The notes: a model not told the origin generated them from the sequence alone. DNA of 64,000 nt from Pseudomonas songnenensis (GCF_003696315.1 NZ_RFFN01000001.1:874665-938664); one strand, 5' to 3'. Counted from the first letter of the stretch, positions 17,975 through 28,657 are shown. Numbers and translations are program-made.

Positions 17975-19387
17975 CTACCCAGCGGCGCTACTCGACTTGC
18001 GCCGCGGAATGCCCAGGCGTTGACGGCGTTCCCACAGGCACTTGCGGCTGATGCCCAGCTTGCGAGCCAGCTCGGTTTCGGTCATGTGGTCCTGATGCTC
18101 GAGCACGAAGTGCTGGAAATAGTCCTCCAGCGAAAGATCCTCGGTCGGCTCATTGCTGCTGGCGATACCGCGGATGCTGCCGAGCGGCTCGTCGAAGTCA
18201 TCGTCCAGCTCATCCAGCTCGATATCGATGCCCAGCAGCTCGGCATCGATCTCCGGGCTTTCACTCAGGATTGCGGCGCGTTCGATGGCGTTTTCCAGTT
18301 CGCGCACGTTGCCAGGCCATGAGTAGTGACGGATGGCCTGTTCGGCGTCACGGGAAAAATGCATGTCGTCGCTGCTCATGCGTTCACCCTGGCGGGCGAG
18401 GAATGCTTTGGCGATCTCCAGCACGTCACTGCCGCGTTCGCGCAGCGGGGGTAGCTTGAGTGCGATGACGTGCAGCCGGTAGTAAAGGTCTTCACGGAAC
18501 TGCCCGGTCTTGGCCAGGGTTTTCAGGTCGCGGTGAGTGGCAGCAATCAGGCGCACATCGACCTTCTGCGATTGCACCGAGCCAACCCGGCGGATCTCGC
18601 CTTCCTGCAGAACCCGGAGCAGACGTGCCTGTGCTTCCAGGGGCAGTTCGCCGATTTCGTCGAGAAACAGCGTGCCGCCGTCGGCAGCCTCGACCAGGCC
18701 GGCGCGTCCTGCGCTGGCGCCTGTGAACGCGCCTTTTTCATGGCCGAACAGTTCGGATTCGATCAGCGTTTCCGGAATGGCGGCGCAGTTCACCGAGATC
18801 ATTGGCGCCTTGGCGCGTCGCGAAAGGTTGTGTAGTGCACGGGCGACCAGTTCCTTTCCGGTGCCCGATTCGCCCTGGATCAGCACGTTGGAATCGGTGG
18901 GCGCGACCTTGCGGATCTTGCCGAACAGGTCCTGCATGGGCGCGCAGTGGCCAATGATGCCGATGTCGTCCCGCCCCGTGTCGCCTGCTGCGGCACTTGC
19001 GTTGCGCGCAGGCTGGGCCTGCACGGCTGCACTTTGCTGATGGTCGTTGAGAATGCGTGCGACGGTCTGCAGCATCTCGTCGTGATCGAAAGGTTTGGCG
19101 ATGTAGTCGACCGCGCCCATCTTCATCGAGTCCACGGCCGAGCGCAGACTGGCGTAGCTGGTCATGATCAGTACCGGCGTGCCTTCGGCGAGCTTGATGA
19201 GTTCCGTACCGGGCGCACCGGGCAGCCTCAGGTCGCTGACGACGAGGTCGAAGCCCGGGATGCTGTAGCGCTCCTGTGCCTCCTGCACCGAGCCGGCTTC
19301 GCTGACCTCGTACTGGTTGCGTTCGAGAAGGCGTCGCAGGGCAGAGCGGATGATGGTTTCGTCTTCGACGATCAGAATGTGTGACAT
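17975..19387 (-). CDS. cbrB: Sigma-54-dependent response regulator CbrB
   Basis: CbrB (470 residues) is the NtrC-type regulator of the CbrAB system, which balances carbon and nitrogen use and drives crcZ. It has a receiver domain (residues 1-~115, phospho-acceptor D52 in VVSDLRLPG) and a sigma-54 AAA+ domain (Walker [15 protein letters not shown], the sigma-54 contact motif GAFTGA, and Walker B-like [13 protein letters not shown]). A Fis-type helix-turn-helix completes it ([24 protein letters not shown]). It starts 61 bases after cbrA and ends at a strong terminator. Confidence 0.96.
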   Translation of the reverse strand: MSHILIVEDETIIRSALRRLLERNQYEVSEAGSVQEAQERYSIPGFDLVVSDLRLPGAPGTELIKLAEGTPVLIMTSYASLRSAVDSMKMGAVDYIAKPFDHDEMLQTVARILNDHQQSAAVQAQPARNASAAAGDTGRDDIGIIGHCAPMQDLFGKIRKVAPTDSNVLIQGESGTGKELVARALHNLSRRAKAPMISVNCAAIPETLIESELFGHEKGAFTGASAGRAGLVEAADGGTLFLDEIGELPLEAQARLLRVLQEGEIRRVGSVQSQKVDVRLIAATHRDLKTLAKTGQFREDLYYRLHVIALKLPPLRERGSDVLEIAKAFLARQGERMSSDDMHFSRDAEQAIRHYSWPGNVRELENAIERAAILSESPEIDAELLGIDIELDELDDDFDEPLGSIRGIASSNEPTEDLSLEDYFQHFVLEHQDHMTETELARKLGISRKCLWERRQRLGIPRRKSSSAAG

Positions 19388-19448
19388 CAGTACTCTCTCG
19401 ACGGTCTGGAGGCAGCGCCGGCACAGGGCCGGTACGGCAGTCGCCTCT

Positions 19449-22406
19449 TCAACTTACGGCATGGGACGCTTCGACATGCCGCGGCAGGGTGATGCGAAAA
19501 CGGGTGCCGCGCTGTGTTTCCGGGTCGGCCGGGCTGTCGATATCAATCTGGCCATAATGCTCTTCAATGATCGAATAGACCAGCGCAAGGCCCAGGCCAG
19601 TGCCTTCACCTGGATCCTTGGTGGTGAAGAACGGCTCGAACAGGCGGTCCTGAATGTCCTTGGGAATGCCGCTGCCCTCGTCTTCCACCGTCAGGTACAC
19701 GGTCTGCTCGGCAACTTCGCTGCTGATGCGGATCACGCCCCCTTGCGGCGACGCGTCGCGGGCATTGGACAGCAGGTTGATCAGCACCTGGGCGAGGCGT
19801 TGCGGGTCGCCCTCGGCGAAATGCGTCGGATCGCAGATATTGATGAACCGTACCTCGGTGCGATTGCGGTTGAGCGAGAGCAGGCCGATGGCGTCCTGCG
19901 TCACCTGCGCCAGGCTAACGGGATAGAGCTGGTGCTGTCGCTCGCCGGCATGGGCGAAGCTCATCAGCGATTGCACGATGCGCGATACGCGTTTGGTCTG
20001 CTCGATGATCTGGCCGCTGATCTCGACGATCTCGCCGTCGCCTTCGCGTTCGTCTCGCAGGTTCTGCGCCAGACAGGCGATGCCGGTAATGGGGTTGCCA
20101 ATCTCGTGCGCCACCCCGGCCGCCAGGCGGCCGATGCTGGCCAGGCGCTCGGAGTGCACCAGGCGGTCTTCCAGCTGCTGGGTTTCGGTCAGGTCTTCGA
20201 CCAGTAACACCAGGCCGCTGTTGCCTGGGGCCAGCGGCTCGGCGATGGCCGCCTTGTGCAGGTTAAGGCAGCGGCGATGGCCGTTGTGCGCCAGGCGCTG
20301 CTTGTGCAGGTGCTCGTCGGCTTGCTCGATGAAGTCGCTGAGCAGGCTGCGCCAGGGTTCGGCAATGGTCGACAGGCGCGAGCCCACGACCTGCAGCGCA
20401 GGTATTTCGGTGAGTTCCTCGAGTGCGCGGTTCCACATGAGGATTTCCTGATCCTTGGCCAGCGAGCAGACGCCCATCGGCAGCTCCTGCAAGGTCTGCC
20501 GGTGATAGCGGCGCAGCGCGTCGAGCTCGGCGGCCAGGCCGGTCAGGCGCGAGTGGTACTCCTCGAGACGGCTCTCGATGAAGTGGATGTCCTCGGTGAT
20601 GTAGCCCTCGGCGCCGTTCTTGTACGGCAGGAAGTTCTCGACGATGTCCTGGGCCACGCTGGGGCCCATCAGGCCCGACAGGTTGGCTTCGATGCGGTCA
20701 CGTAGACGGCGCAGTGCATAGGGGCGGTGCTCGTCGAAGGGCAGTTGCAGATCGCGCAGCGCCTGCTCCACTTCGCGCTGGGCGGTCTTGGCCCCCAACG
20801 GTTTGGCCAGCTGGGTGGCAAATTCCTGCGGTGAGGCCGCCATCAGCTCGCGCCGTTGCGGGCGCCGCACGTTTTCCACTGCGCAGGCTTCGGCGGCGCT
20901 CTGCTCCTCGGGACTGGTTTCGGTGAAGATCGAGAACAGCGAAAACGCCAGCACGTTGACCGCCAGCGAGGCGATCGCTGCGAGGTGCCAGCTGGTGTCA
21001 TCCAGCACATAGACGACGTTGAACAGCGGTATATAAAAGCCATCCAGGTTGCCCACCAGCGGCAACAGCATGGTCACCACCCAGACGCCGATGCCACCCA
21101 GCAGGCCGGCGATGTAGCCGCGGCGGTTGGCAGTCGGCCAGTAGAGCACCGACAGCACGCCGGGGAGGAACTGCAGGGTGGCGACGAAGGCAACGATGCC
21201 GAGGTTGGACAGGTCCTGCTCGGCGCCCAGCAGCAGGTAGAAACCGTAGCCGGCCATGATGATCGCGAAGATCAGGCTGCGCCGCGTCCACTTCAGCCAG
21301 CGGTAGATGTTGCCCTCACTGGACGGTTGATAGAGCGGCAACACCAGATGGTTGAGCGCCATGCCGGACAGCGCCAGCGTGCTGACGATGATCAGCCCGC
21401 TGGATGCCGACAGTCCGCCGACAAAAGCCAGCAGCGCGAGGGTCTCGCTCTGTGCGGCGAGCCCCAGGCCAAGGGTGAAGTATTCTGGGTTGGTGCTCAC
21501 ACCCAGCTTCAGTCCGGCCCAGAGAATCAGCGGCACGGCCAGGCTCATCAGTAGCAGGTACAGCGGCAACCCCCAGCTGGCGCTGACCAGTCCGCGTGGG
21601 TTGAGGTTCTCGGTAAAGGTCATGTGGTACATGTGCGGCATCACGATCGCCGAGGCGAAGAACACCAGCAGAAGCGTACGCCAGGGGCCTTCCTGCAGCG
21701 GCGTGTGCAGCGCCTGCAGCGCCGACTGGTTCTGCAGCAGCCAGATCTCCAGCTGATGCGGGCCGCCGAATACGACATACAGGGCGTAAAGGCCGATGGC
21801 ACCGAAGGTCACCAGCTTGACGATCGATTCGAAGGCGATGGCGAACACCAGGCCTTCGTGCTTTTCCCGCGTGGCGATGTGGCGGGCACCGAAGAGGATG
21901 GTGAACAGCATGATCATCAGGCAGTAGCCCAGCGCCACACGCTCCTGCAGCGGCTCCAGAGTGAGGATGCCGATGGCATCGGCCACCGCCTGGATCTGCA
22001 GCGCCAGCAGCGGCAACATGCCGATCAGCATGACGATGGTGGTCAGCGCGCCGCTCCAGGTGCTGCGGAAACGGAAGGCGACCAGATCAGCCAGCGATGA
22101 CAGCTGATAGGTGCGGGTGATGCGCAGGATCGGGTAGAGCAGCACCGGTGCCAGCAGAAAGGCGCCGCAGACGCCCAGATAGGTGGCGAGAAAGCCGTAA
22201 CCGTACTGATAGGCCAGGCCCACGGTGCCATAGAAGGCCCAGGCGCTGGCGTAGACCCCGAGCGAGAGGGTGTAGGTCAGCGGGTGGCGGATGATCCAGC
22301 GCGGAATCAGGCCGCGTTCGCTGACCCAGGCGACGCCGAACAGCATGAACAGGTAGGCGGCGCTGATCAGGATCAGGTGGCTCAGGCTAAAGCTCGTCTG
22401 CATCAC
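19449..22406 (-). CDS. cbrA: Sensor histidine kinase CbrA with transporter domain
   Basis: CbrA (985 residues) is the sensor partner of CbrB. The first ~500 residues form a sodium/solute symporter-like (SLC5) membrane domain with about 13 helices, which is known to carry histidine in P. putida. A linker (STAC-like) follows, then a PAS-like region ([21 protein letters not shown]), and the kinase: H767 in [15 protein letters not shown], then N and G boxes ([36 protein letters not shown]). Its ATG overlaps the end of the small upstream gene cbrX by 20 bases. Confidence 0.96.
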   Translation of the reverse strand: MMQTSFSLSHLILISAAYLFMLFGVAWVSERGLIPRWIIRHPLTYTLSLGVYASAWAFYGTVGLAYQYGYGFLATYLGVCGAFLLAPVLLYPILRITRTYQLSSLADLVAFRFRSTWSGALTTIVMLIGMLPLLALQIQAVADAIGILTLEPLQERVALGYCLMIMLFTILFGARHIATREKHEGLVFAIAFESIVKLVTFGAIGLYALYVVFGGPHQLEIWLLQNQSALQALHTPLQEGPWRTLLLVFFASAIVMPHMYHMTFTENLNPRGLVSASWGLPLYLLLMSLAVPLILWAGLKLGVSTNPEYFTLGLGLAAQSETLALLAFVGGLSASSGLIIVSTLALSGMALNHLVLPLYQPSSEGNIYRWLKWTRRSLIFAIIMAGYGFYLLLGAEQDLSNLGIVAFVATLQFLPGVLSVLYWPTANRRGYIAGLLGGIGVWVVTMLLPLVGNLDGFYIPLFNVVYVLDDTSWHLAAIASLAVNVLAFSLFSIFTETSPEEQSAAEACAVENVRRPQRRELMAASPQEFATQLAKPLGAKTAQREVEQALRDLQLPFDEHRPYALRRLRDRIEANLSGLMGPSVAQDIVENFLPYKNGAEGYITEDIHFIESRLEEYHSRLTGLAAELDALRRYHRQTLQELPMGVCSLAKDQEILMWNRALEELTEIPALQVVGSRLSTIAEPWRSLLSDFIEQADEHLHKQRLAHNGHRRCLNLHKAAIAEPLAPGNSGLVLLVEDLTETQQLEDRLVHSERLASIGRLAAGVAHEIGNPITGIACLAQNLRDEREGDGEIVEISGQIIEQTKRVSRIVQSLMSFAHAGERQHQLYPVSLAQVTQDAIGLLSLNRNRTEVRFINICDPTHFAEGDPQRLAQVLINLLSNARDASPQGGVIRISSEVAEQTVYLTVEDEGSGIPKDIQDRLFEPFFTTKDPGEGTGLGLALVYSIIEEHYGQIDIDSPADPETQRGTRFRITLPRHVEASHAVS

Positions 22407-22563
22407 GCTGGCTCTGGAGAATAAAGGTCACCACGATCAGGATCAGCCACAGCACGTAGGGCCGATACCAGGCACCGTTGGGGTCGATCCACCAGTCCAT
22501 GATGGCGGGGGAGAACAGATAGATCCCCACTACCAGGAGCAGCACCAGTCGGTAGATATACAT
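22387..22563 (-). CDS. cbrX: Small membrane protein CbrX overlapping cbrA
   Basis: A 58-residue protein with two predicted membrane helices: YRLVLLLVVGIYLFSPAIM (~3-22) and PYVLWLILIVVTFILQ (~35-50). It lies upstream of and overlaps cbrA by 20 bases, like the cbrX gene described in P. putida, where translation of cbrA is coupled to it. The start at 22563 (MYIYRLV) is preferred because it opens directly into the first helix; a 77-residue form from 22620 is possible. No biochemical role is known. Confidence 0.75.
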   Translation of the reverse strand: MYIYRLVLLLVVGIYLFSPAIMDWWIDPNGAWYRPYVLWLILIVVTFILQSQRDADEL

Positions 22564-22669
22564 GCCGGGTCTCGTGTCGGAAGTGAGGCGATGGTAGAGC
22601 AGCGGCACGTTGCAAGCCACCAGCGGAGGGTAAAACGGCCTTGTGTGCCGCCTTGTTGCTTCCGACGAC

Positions 22670-23575
22670 TCAGCGCAGCTGCGCTTCCGCCAGTGTCCGG
22701 GTGCGCGGGATGCGATCGGCGTTCCAGTGCCTTGTCGCCCAGGTGAGGATTTCGCCCGGTAGGGCGTCGCTCAGCGCCTCTGCAGGCTGCTGGCCCAGCG
22801 CGCGTAATGCTCGCAGCAGCAGCGGACTGGCCTCGTGGGGCTGCAATGGCGGCGAACGGTAGCTTTTGCCCAGCTTGTGCCCATCGGGCTGGATGATCAG
22901 CGGCAGGTGCAGATAGCGCGGCTGCGGCACGCCGAGCACTTCCTGCAGGTAGAGCTGGCGCGGCGTGGAGTCGAGCAGATCGGCACCGCGCACGACGTCG
23001 GTTACCCCCTGCCAGGCGTCATCCAGCACCACCGCCAGTTGGTAGGCGATCAAACCGTCGCGGCGACGGATCACGAAGTCACCGACCTCGCGCCCCAGGT
23101 GCTGGCGGAATTCGCCCTGCACACGGTCGGTGAAGCCGTATTCGCGTTCAGGTACGCGCAGGCGGATGGCGGCATCGTCGAGGCCGTTCGCGGCCGTGCG
23201 GCAAAATCCCGGGTAGGGGCCCGGATAGCCTTCGAGCTGCTTGCGCGAGCAGGTACAGGCGTACGCCAGGCCTTCGTCCAGCAGGCGTTCGATGGCGGCG
23301 CCGTAGGCGGCCTGACGCTCGCTCTGGCGCAACATCTCGCCGTCCCATTCGAAGCCGTAGCTCGACAGCGTATCGACGATTGCCTTCTGCGCGCCGGGCA
23401 TTTCCCGCGGTGGGTCGATGTCCTCCATGCGCAGCAGCCAACGACCGCCGACCGCGCGGGCGTCGAGATAGGAAGCAAGGGCGGCGACCAGTGAGCCGAA
23501 GTGCAGATAGCCGCTGGGCGTCGGGGCAAAACGGCCGACGTAGCGATCGGACTGAGCAGGAGTGGCAGATGGCAT
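22670..23575 (-). CDS. gluQ: Glutamyl-Q tRNA(Asp) synthetase
   Basis: GluQ (301 residues) attaches glutamate to queuosine at the wobble base of tRNA-Asp. It is a truncated class I glutamyl-tRNA synthetase lacking the anticodon-binding domain. The HIGH-type motif is GRFAPTPSGYLHFGSLVAAL, the zinc-site cysteines sit in ACTCSRKQLEG, and the KMSKS-like loop is GHKLGKSYRSPP. The start is the ATG at 23575 (MPSATPAQSDRYVGRF). It follows dksA, an arrangement also found in E. coli. Confidence 0.94.
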   Translation of the reverse strand: MPSATPAQSDRYVGRFAPTPSGYLHFGSLVAALASYLDARAVGGRWLLRMEDIDPPREMPGAQKAIVDTLSSYGFEWDGEMLRQSERQAAYGAAIERLLDEGLAYACTCSRKQLEGYPGPYPGFCRTAANGLDDAAIRLRVPEREYGFTDRVQGEFRQHLGREVGDFVIRRRDGLIAYQLAVVLDDAWQGVTDVVRGADLLDSTPRQLYLQEVLGVPQPRYLHLPLIIQPDGHKLGKSYRSPPLQPHEASPLLLRALRALGQQPAEALSDALPGEILTWATRHWNADRIPRTRTLAEAQLR

Positions 23576-23636
23576 GGCAGAGCCGGCGCGATCAGGGATG
23601 GCGGGGCGGATGAAGCGAAGCAGAGCGGAAATGAAG

Positions 23637-23659
23637 CGGGGCGCCGAAGCGCCCCGTCC
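23637..23659 (-). terminator. Hairpin between dksA and gluQ
   Basis: The palindrome cggggcgc-cgaa-gcgccccg is very stable but is followed leftward only by CTTCATTT. It could be a weak terminator that lowers gluQ relative to dksA. Confidence 0.55.
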
Positions 23660-23663
23660 GGGA

Positions 23664-24110
23664 TCAGGAACCGATCTGCTTTTCCTTGATCTCCGCCAGC
23701 GTCTTGCAGTCGATGCAGAGCGTAGCGGTGGGGCGGGCTTCCAGTCGGCGGATACCGATCTCGACGCCACAGGAATCGCACCAGCCGTATTCGTTGTCTT
23801 CGATCAGCTGCAGCGTTTCGTCGATCTTCTTGATCAGCTTGCGCTCGCGGTCGCGGGCGCGCAGTTCCAGGCTGAACTCTTCTTCCTGACTGGCGCGGTC
23901 GGCCGGGTCAGGGAAATTGGCAGCCTCGTCCTGCATGTGGTGCACGGTGCGATCGACCTCTTCCATCAGCTCCTGTTTCCACTTGTTCAGGATGCCAGTG
24001 AAATGGGCGCGCATCTTGTCGCTCATGTATTCCTCGCCCTTGCTTTCCTTATAGGGCTCGAAGGCGCGAATCAGTTGCTTGCTCGACGGTGTTTCTTTGG
24101 TAATGGGCAT
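23664..24110 (-). CDS. dksA: RNA polymerase-binding transcription factor DksA
   Basis: DksA (148 residues) enters the RNA polymerase secondary channel and, with ppGpp, represses rRNA promoters and activates amino-acid genes. A coiled-coil hairpin fills residues ~30-110, with the acidic tip DPADRAS (DxxDxA, functional aspartate/alanine). The C-terminal four-cysteine zinc finger is [17 protein letters not shown]...CIDC, so this is the zinc-containing form. The start at 24110 is [13 protein letters not shown]. The window also ends with an rRNA promoter, a likely DksA target. Confidence 0.96.
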   Translation of the reverse strand: MPITKETPSSKQLIRAFEPYKESKGEEYMSDKMRAHFTGILNKWKQELMEEVDRTVHHMQDEAANFPDPADRASQEEEFSLELRARDRERKLIKKIDETLQLIEDNEYGWCDSCGVEIGIRRLEARPTATLCIDCKTLAEIKEKQIGS

Positions 24111-24301
24111 GGATGAACGCCTCTCGCTATGTCCATTGCGCAGGATGATTTGTCCCTTGCCGGCCCGTGCCGGCCCTGCGGCTGCAAGCGGGCGAACTTA
24201 CCAGATCGGATCGGGGTGCGCTACTCCCGAATCCAACAGTAACTGCAGCGGTATCGGGACCTTGGGTAGAATTCACGTTTCGTTCTCAACAGGAAGGTCA
24301 G

Positions 24302-25474
24302 ATGACCTCGTCATACAGCGCGCGCAGCCGCGCAATCGAACCTTTTCACGTCATGGCGCTTTTGGAGCGGGCGAACCAGCTGCAAGTTCAAGGCCACGAC
24401 GTTATTCATCTGGAAATCGGTGAGCCGGATTTCACTACCGCCGCGCCCATCGTGGCCGCAGGGCAAGCCGCGCTGGCTGCGGGGCACACGCGCTACACGC
24501 CTGCTCGCGGTCTGCCACGGCTGCGCGAAGCGATCGCCGGCTTTTATGCGCAGCGCTATGGATTATCCGTTGACCCCGAACGCATCCTGATTACGCCCGG
24601 TGGCTCCGGCGCATTGCTGCTTGCTGCCAGCCTGCTGGTGGATCCCGGCAAGCACTGGCTGCTCGCCGACCCCGGCTATCCTTGCAACCGGCATTTTCTA
24701 AGGCTGGTGGAAGGTGCTGCGCAACTGGTGCCAGTCGGCCCCGACGTGCGCTACCAGCTGACCCCCGAGCTGGTCGAGCGTTACTGGGACCGTGACAGCG
24801 TCGGTGCGCTGGTCGCGTCGCCAGCCAATCCGACAGGCACGCTGCTGGAGCGTGACGAACTGGCCGGGTTGTCCGCTGCGCTGAAAGCGCGCGGTGGTCA
24901 TCTGGTGGTCGATGAGATCTACCACGGACTGACCTACGGCGTGGACGCGGCCAGCGTGCTGGAAGTCGATGATGACGCCTTCGTATTGAACAGCTTCTCC
25001 AAGTATTTCGGCATGACCGGCTGGCGCCTGGGCTGGCTGGTGGCGCCACCGGCTGCGGTTCCGGAGCTGGAGAAGCTCGCGCAGAACCTCTATATCAGTG
25101 CGCCGAGCATGGCTCAGCACGCGGCCCTGGCCTGTTTCGAGCCCGCAACGCTGGATATTCTCGAGGCGCGCCGTGGCGAGTTCGCCCGCCGGCGCGATTT
25201 CCTCTTGCCGGCCTTGCGCGAGCTGGGCTTCGGTATCGCGGTCGAGCCGCAAGGTGCGTTCTATCTGTACGCCGACATCAGCGCCTTTGGCGGCGATGCC
25301 TACGCGTTCTGTCAGCACATGCTGGAAACGGAGTTTGTCGCGATCACCCCGGGACTGGACTTTGGCCGCTTTCAGGCCGGGCATCACGTGCGCTTCGCCT
25401 ATACCCAGAACCTGCCGCGCCTGCAGCAGGCAGTCGAGCGTATCGCCCGCGGCCTGCGCAGCTGGCAAGCCTGA
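24302..25474 (+). CDS. PLP-dependent class I/II aminotransferase
   Basis: This 390-residue enzyme has the fold of aspartate/alanine-type aminotransferases. The PLP lysine is K234 in [16 protein letters not shown]; the nearby [11 protein letters not shown] and the C-terminal [21 protein letters not shown] (arginine for the substrate carboxylate) are characteristic. The substrate cannot be told. The start is the ATG at 24302 after aggaag; an upstream frame reaching 24167 is not supported. Its stop overlaps the sfsA start, so the two are coupled. A TAGAAT -10-like box lies at 24267-24272. Confidence 0.92.
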   Translation: MTSSYSARSRAIEPFHVMALLERANQLQVQGHDVIHLEIGEPDFTTAAPIVAAGQAALAAGHTRYTPARGLPRLREAIAGFYAQRYGLSVDPERILITPGGSGALLLAASLLVDPGKHWLLADPGYPCNRHFLRLVEGAAQLVPVGPDVRYQLTPELVERYWDRDSVGALVASPANPTGTLLERDELAGLSAALKARGGHLVVDEIYHGLTYGVDAASVLEVDDDAFVLNSFSKYFGMTGWRLGWLVAPPAAVPELEKLAQNLYISAPSMAQHAALACFEPATLDILEARRGEFARRRDFLLPALRELGFGIAVEPQGAFYLYADISAFGGDAYAFCQHMLETEFVAITPGLDFGRFQAGHHVRFAYTQNLPRLQQAVERIARGLRSWQA

Positions 25475-26181
25475 TGCGTTTTGCGCAGCCACTGGAGCAG
25501 GGGCGACTGGTCAGGCGCTACAAGCGTTTTCTCGCCGACATCGTCACGGACGAGGGCGAAGCGCTGTGCATCCACTGCCCAAACACCGGCTCTATGCTCA
25601 ACTGCATGAGCGAGGGTGCGCGGGTGTGGTTCCAGCGCAGCAGCGATCCACGGCGCAAATTGCCGGGCACCTGGGAACTGGTCGAGACGCCGCAGGGGCG
25701 GTTGGCGTGCGTGAACACGGCGCGCGCCAATCCGCTGATCGAGGAGGCGCTGCTGAACGGGCAGATCGCCGAGCTGGCAGGCTTCACGGCGCTCAAGCGT
25801 GAAGTGGCCTACGGAGTGGAGAACAGCCGGGTGGATTTTCGCCTCGATTATGGCGGCACTGCCGCATTCGTCGAGGTCAAGAGCGTCACGCTCGGGTTCG
25901 CTGACACGGCGGTTGCGGCATTTCCGGATGCGGTGACCACGCGCGGCGCCAGGCACTTGCGTGAACTGGCGGCCTTGGCGCGTGCGGGAGTGCGTGCCGT
26001 ACAGCTTTACTGCGTCAATCTCAGCGACATCGAGGCGGTTCGGCCCGCGCAAGAGATCGACCCGGTATATGCGGCCGCCTTGCGGGATGCGGTGGCGGCT
26101 GGGGTGGAAGTGCTCGCGTACGGCGTCGATCTGTCGCCCGCCGAGCTACGCATCGGTGGCCGATTGCCGGTATTGCTGTGA
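25474..26181 (+). CDS. sfsA: SfsA family DNA-binding/sugar-fermentation stimulation protein
   Basis: The SfsA protein (235 residues) carries the family core [12 protein letters not shown] near residues 31-42. The second conserved part is [22 protein letters not shown] (residues ~125-146), which resembles a restriction-endonuclease-like PD-(D/E)xK nuclease fold. In E. coli SfsA was linked to maltose metabolism and binds DNA; its true role is unclear. The ATG overlaps the aminotransferase stop by one base (TGATG). Confidence 0.95.
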   Translation: MRFAQPLEQGRLVRRYKRFLADIVTDEGEALCIHCPNTGSMLNCMSEGARVWFQRSSDPRRKLPGTWELVETPQGRLACVNTARANPLIEEALLNGQIAELAGFTALKREVAYGVENSRVDFRLDYGGTAAFVEVKSVTLGFADTAVAAFPDAVTTRGARHLRELAALARAGVRAVQLYCVNLSDIEAVRPAQEIDPVYAAALRDAVAAGVEVLAYGVDLSPAELRIGGRLPVLL

Positions 26182-26444
26182 GTTGCCATGAACGGCACCG
26201 CGATAAATTTTTGTGCGCCACTGGGGAACAAAGTGCCTTTCGTCTGGCCTCAACGAGGCTGGAAACCACAACCATCACGCACGGGAAGGCTCTGCTCCGC
26301 CGTTTTGTTACGGCGTAATGACGCGATCCAGCCGGTTTCGATGGTTTTTTTGGGCGGCACCGCGACCTGCGCGCGCGGCGTCGTGGACAGACTTGATTTC
26401 GCACGTTCGCCTTGCTGCGGGCGTCATCGATGAGGCGACAAAGA
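26182..26444. other. Gap between sfsA and rmlD
   Basis: These 263 bases show no supported gene. An 81-codon frame from 26188 lacks a ribosome-binding site and any recognisable feature. No terminator or promoter was clearly identified. Confidence 0.5.
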
Positions 26445-27365
26445 ATGCGAATCCTCGTTTGCGGTGCCGGTGGCCAGGTCGGTCGAGAGCTGGTTGAGCG
26501 AGCGGCAAGTTTTGGCTTGGAAGTGCTGGCGCCGGCTCGGGCGCAGCTCGACATTGCCAGACCGGAGCAGGTTGCAGCGGCGATGCAGCAACGCCCCGGG
26601 CTGATCATCAATGCGGCGGCTTATACCCATGTGGACAACGCGGAATCCCACGGCGACCAGGCCTATGCGGTCAACCGGGATGGTGCGCGTAATCTCGCCG
26701 AGGCCGCCGAGCGTGCCGGTATTCCGCTGTTTCATATCTCTACCGACTACGTGTTCTCTGGGGAAGCCGACCACCCGTATCTCGAGAGCGATGAAACGGG
26801 GCCGACCGGCGTCTACGGTGCGAGCAAGCTGGCCGGTGAGGAGGCGATCCGCGCCTGCCTGCCGGCTCATCTGATCCTGCGTACCAGTTGGGTCTATGGC
26901 GTGCATGGGCACAATTTCGTCAAGACCATGTTGCGGCTCGCTCGGCAGCGCGACGCGCTCGGTGTGGTGAGCGATCAGATTGGCTGCCCGACCGAGGCAG
27001 GTGCGATCGCTTCGGTATTGTTGGAACTGGCTCGACGTTATGCCGCCGGTGCCAGGCTCGCTTGGGGGGTGTACCACTACAGCGGCGTACCGGCCTGCTC
27101 ATGGTACGACTTCGCCGTCGAGATATTCCGCCAGGGCGAAGCAGCCGGCCTGATTGCACGGCAGCCGAGCGTTTCGCCGATCGCGACCGCGCAATACCCA
27201 ACGCCTGCTCGCCGACCGGCCTGGTCGGTGCTCGATTGCAGTCGCTTCGAGTCGACGTTCGGCATCACGCCCCACACCTGGCAGGACGACCTGGGCGAGG
27301 TCATTGCTGTCCTGCGCCGGCAGGAACAACGCCCCGCCGCGCGCGAAAGAACCTTTCGCGCCTGA
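26445..27365 (+). CDS. rmlD: dTDP-4-dehydrorhamnose reductase
   Basis: RmlD (306 residues) catalyses the last step of dTDP-L-rhamnose synthesis, needed for LPS, exopolysaccharide or rhamnolipid. It is a short-chain dehydrogenase: the NAD(P) site is VCGAGGQVGREL, the catalytic motif YGASKLAGEEA, and HISTDYVFSGEAD supports the assignment. The start is the ATG at 26445 with gaggcg upstream; an in-frame ATG at 26430 is an alternative. The usual rmlB, rmlA and rmlC partners are not beside it. Confidence 0.88.
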   Translation: MRILVCGAGGQVGRELVERAASFGLEVLAPARAQLDIARPEQVAAAMQQRPGLIINAAAYTHVDNAESHGDQAYAVNRDGARNLAEAAERAGIPLFHISTDYVFSGEADHPYLESDETGPTGVYGASKLAGEEAIRACLPAHLILRTSWVYGVHGHNFVKTMLRLARQRDALGVVSDQIGCPTEAGAIASVLLELARRYAAGARLAWGVYHYSGVPACSWYDFAVEIFRQGEAAGLIARQPSVSPIATAQYPTPARRPAWSVLDCSRFESTFGITPHTWQDDLGEVIAVLRRQEQRPAARERTFRA

Positions 27366-27479
27366 TGCGACTGTTACGGTGGCCGCCTGGCCGCCGTGCG
27401 ATTGCTCCAGTCACCGGTGTATTCTTGCGCCCCCGCGCCTGGGCGCGGCCTGACGTTCGGCTCTAGGGAGAGGCGCAGC

Positions 27480-28379
27480 ATGGTGGTGGTGTTGGCAATC
27501 CTGCCGATCTTCGGTCTGATTTCGCTCGGTTATCTGTTCGGCTGGCGCCAATGGTTGGGCAACGAGGGTGCCGCCGGATTGGCTAGCGTCACCTTCAAAC
27601 TGTTCATGCCTGCGGTGCTCTTCAGCGGAATTGCCCGTGCCGAGCTGAGCGACGGCATGTCGCCGATGCTTCTGCTGGCCTACTTTGTGCCGGTTCTGCT
27701 GGTCTTCCTGCTGGTCAACGCGGTTGCCCATCACCGGGCTGGACGGGCTACGCCGTTGGGCCTGACCGCTGCCTATTCAAACAATGTGCTGGTCGGTATC
27801 CCGCTGGTGACGACGTTGCTTGGCGCAGAAAGCCTGGTCTACGTCTTCGCCATCCTGGTGTTCCACAGCCTGGTGCTGTTCTCGTTGCAGAGCTTCTATG
27901 CGGCGCTGGGCGACGGCGACAAGGTAAGCGTGCCGGCGCTGCTGAAGAATCTGGCGAACCCGCTGATCATCGGCCTGCTGCTGGGTGCGTTGCTGAATGT
28001 CTCCGGCCTGGAGCTGCCCGAGCCACTGTGGCGCGTCGCCGGATGGCTGGCTCAAGCGGCACTGCCCTGCGCACTGATGGTGCTGGGTATCAGTCTGTCG
28101 CGTTACCGGTTGCGACCCAGCGGCTCGGTATTGCTGCTGACGCTGATCAAGCTGGCGCTGTTCCCGGCGCTGGTCTGGTGGTTAAGCGGTTTGCTGCCGG
28201 GGCTGAATGCGGACGCACGCCATGTGCTGGTGCTGCTGGCGGCCTGCCCGAGCGGAGTGAATGTGCTGGCCTTCGTCAAGCATTCGGAGGACACGCGGGC
28301 GGTGAGTTCGACGGTTTTTCTGTCCACGCTGATGGCGGTCATCAGCCTGCCGCTCTGGATGCTGCTGGCGTCCGGCTGA
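27480..28379 (+). CDS. AEC (auxin efflux carrier) family transporter
   Basis: This 299-residue membrane protein has about ten predicted helices in two halves, in the order typical of AEC permeases (MVVVLAILPIFGLISLGYLFGW at the start, AAYSNNVLVGIPLVTTLLGA in the middle). The family exports small carboxylates or amino acids, for example malate in some bacteria, but the substrate here is unknown. The start at 27480 follows agggagagg. It lies after rmlD on the same strand but with a 114-base gap. Confidence 0.88.
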   Translation: MVVVLAILPIFGLISLGYLFGWRQWLGNEGAAGLASVTFKLFMPAVLFSGIARAELSDGMSPMLLLAYFVPVLLVFLLVNAVAHHRAGRATPLGLTAAYSNNVLVGIPLVTTLLGAESLVYVFAILVFHSLVLFSLQSFYAALGDGDKVSVPALLKNLANPLIIGLLLGALLNVSGLELPEPLWRVAGWLAQAALPCALMVLGISLSRYRLRPSGSVLLLTLIKLALFPALVWWLSGLLPGLNADARHVLVLLAACPSGVNVLAFVKHSEDTRAVSSTVFLSTLMAVISLPLWMLLASG

Positions 28380-28498
28380 TTGCGCATTTTTCGTTGCCAG
28401 CGGGCGGACTCTCGCCGTTCGCATGTCGGGTTCTGTCGAACGCCCCCGGGCCGGGGGTGTCACAAAATCACAGACTTTGGAAAACGGGAGAGAACAGC

Positions 28499-28585
28499 AT
28501 GCTGAAATTCATCGGCGGGACCGCGGGCATCATCTTCATCATCGGCCTGATCGTGGTGATCGGGATATTCAAGCTGCTGTTCTGA
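28499..28585 (+). CDS. 28-residue single-helix membrane peptide
   Basis: The frame codes for 28 residues, starting MLKFIGGTAG and ending in FKLLF, with one strongly hydrophobic helix (residues ~4-27). A good ribosome-binding site (ggag at 28486-28489) lies 9 bases upstream and a strong terminator follows 13 bases after the stop, so it looks like a separate gene. Similar tiny helices occur in membrane-complex subunits or toxins; none is recognised here. Confidence is limited by its small size. Confidence 0.65.
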   Translation: MLKFIGGTAGIIFIIGLIVVIGIFKLLF

Positions 28586-28597
28586 CCAGACAGGAGC

Positions 28598-28637
28598 AAA
28601 AAAAGGGCTGCCGATTCGCGTCGGGCAGCCCTTTTTC
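28598..28637. terminator. Bidirectional terminator
   Basis: The stem aaaagggctgcc/gggcagccctttt has A and T runs on both sides. It serves the 28-residue gene reading rightward and the VC0807-type gene reading leftward. Confidence 0.9.
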
Positions 28638-28657
28638 ATGCGCGATCTTGCGTGCGG

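Noticed and set aside
26188..26433. 81-codon frame after sfsA
   Set aside because: No ribosome-binding site and no recognisable feature; treated as non-coding.
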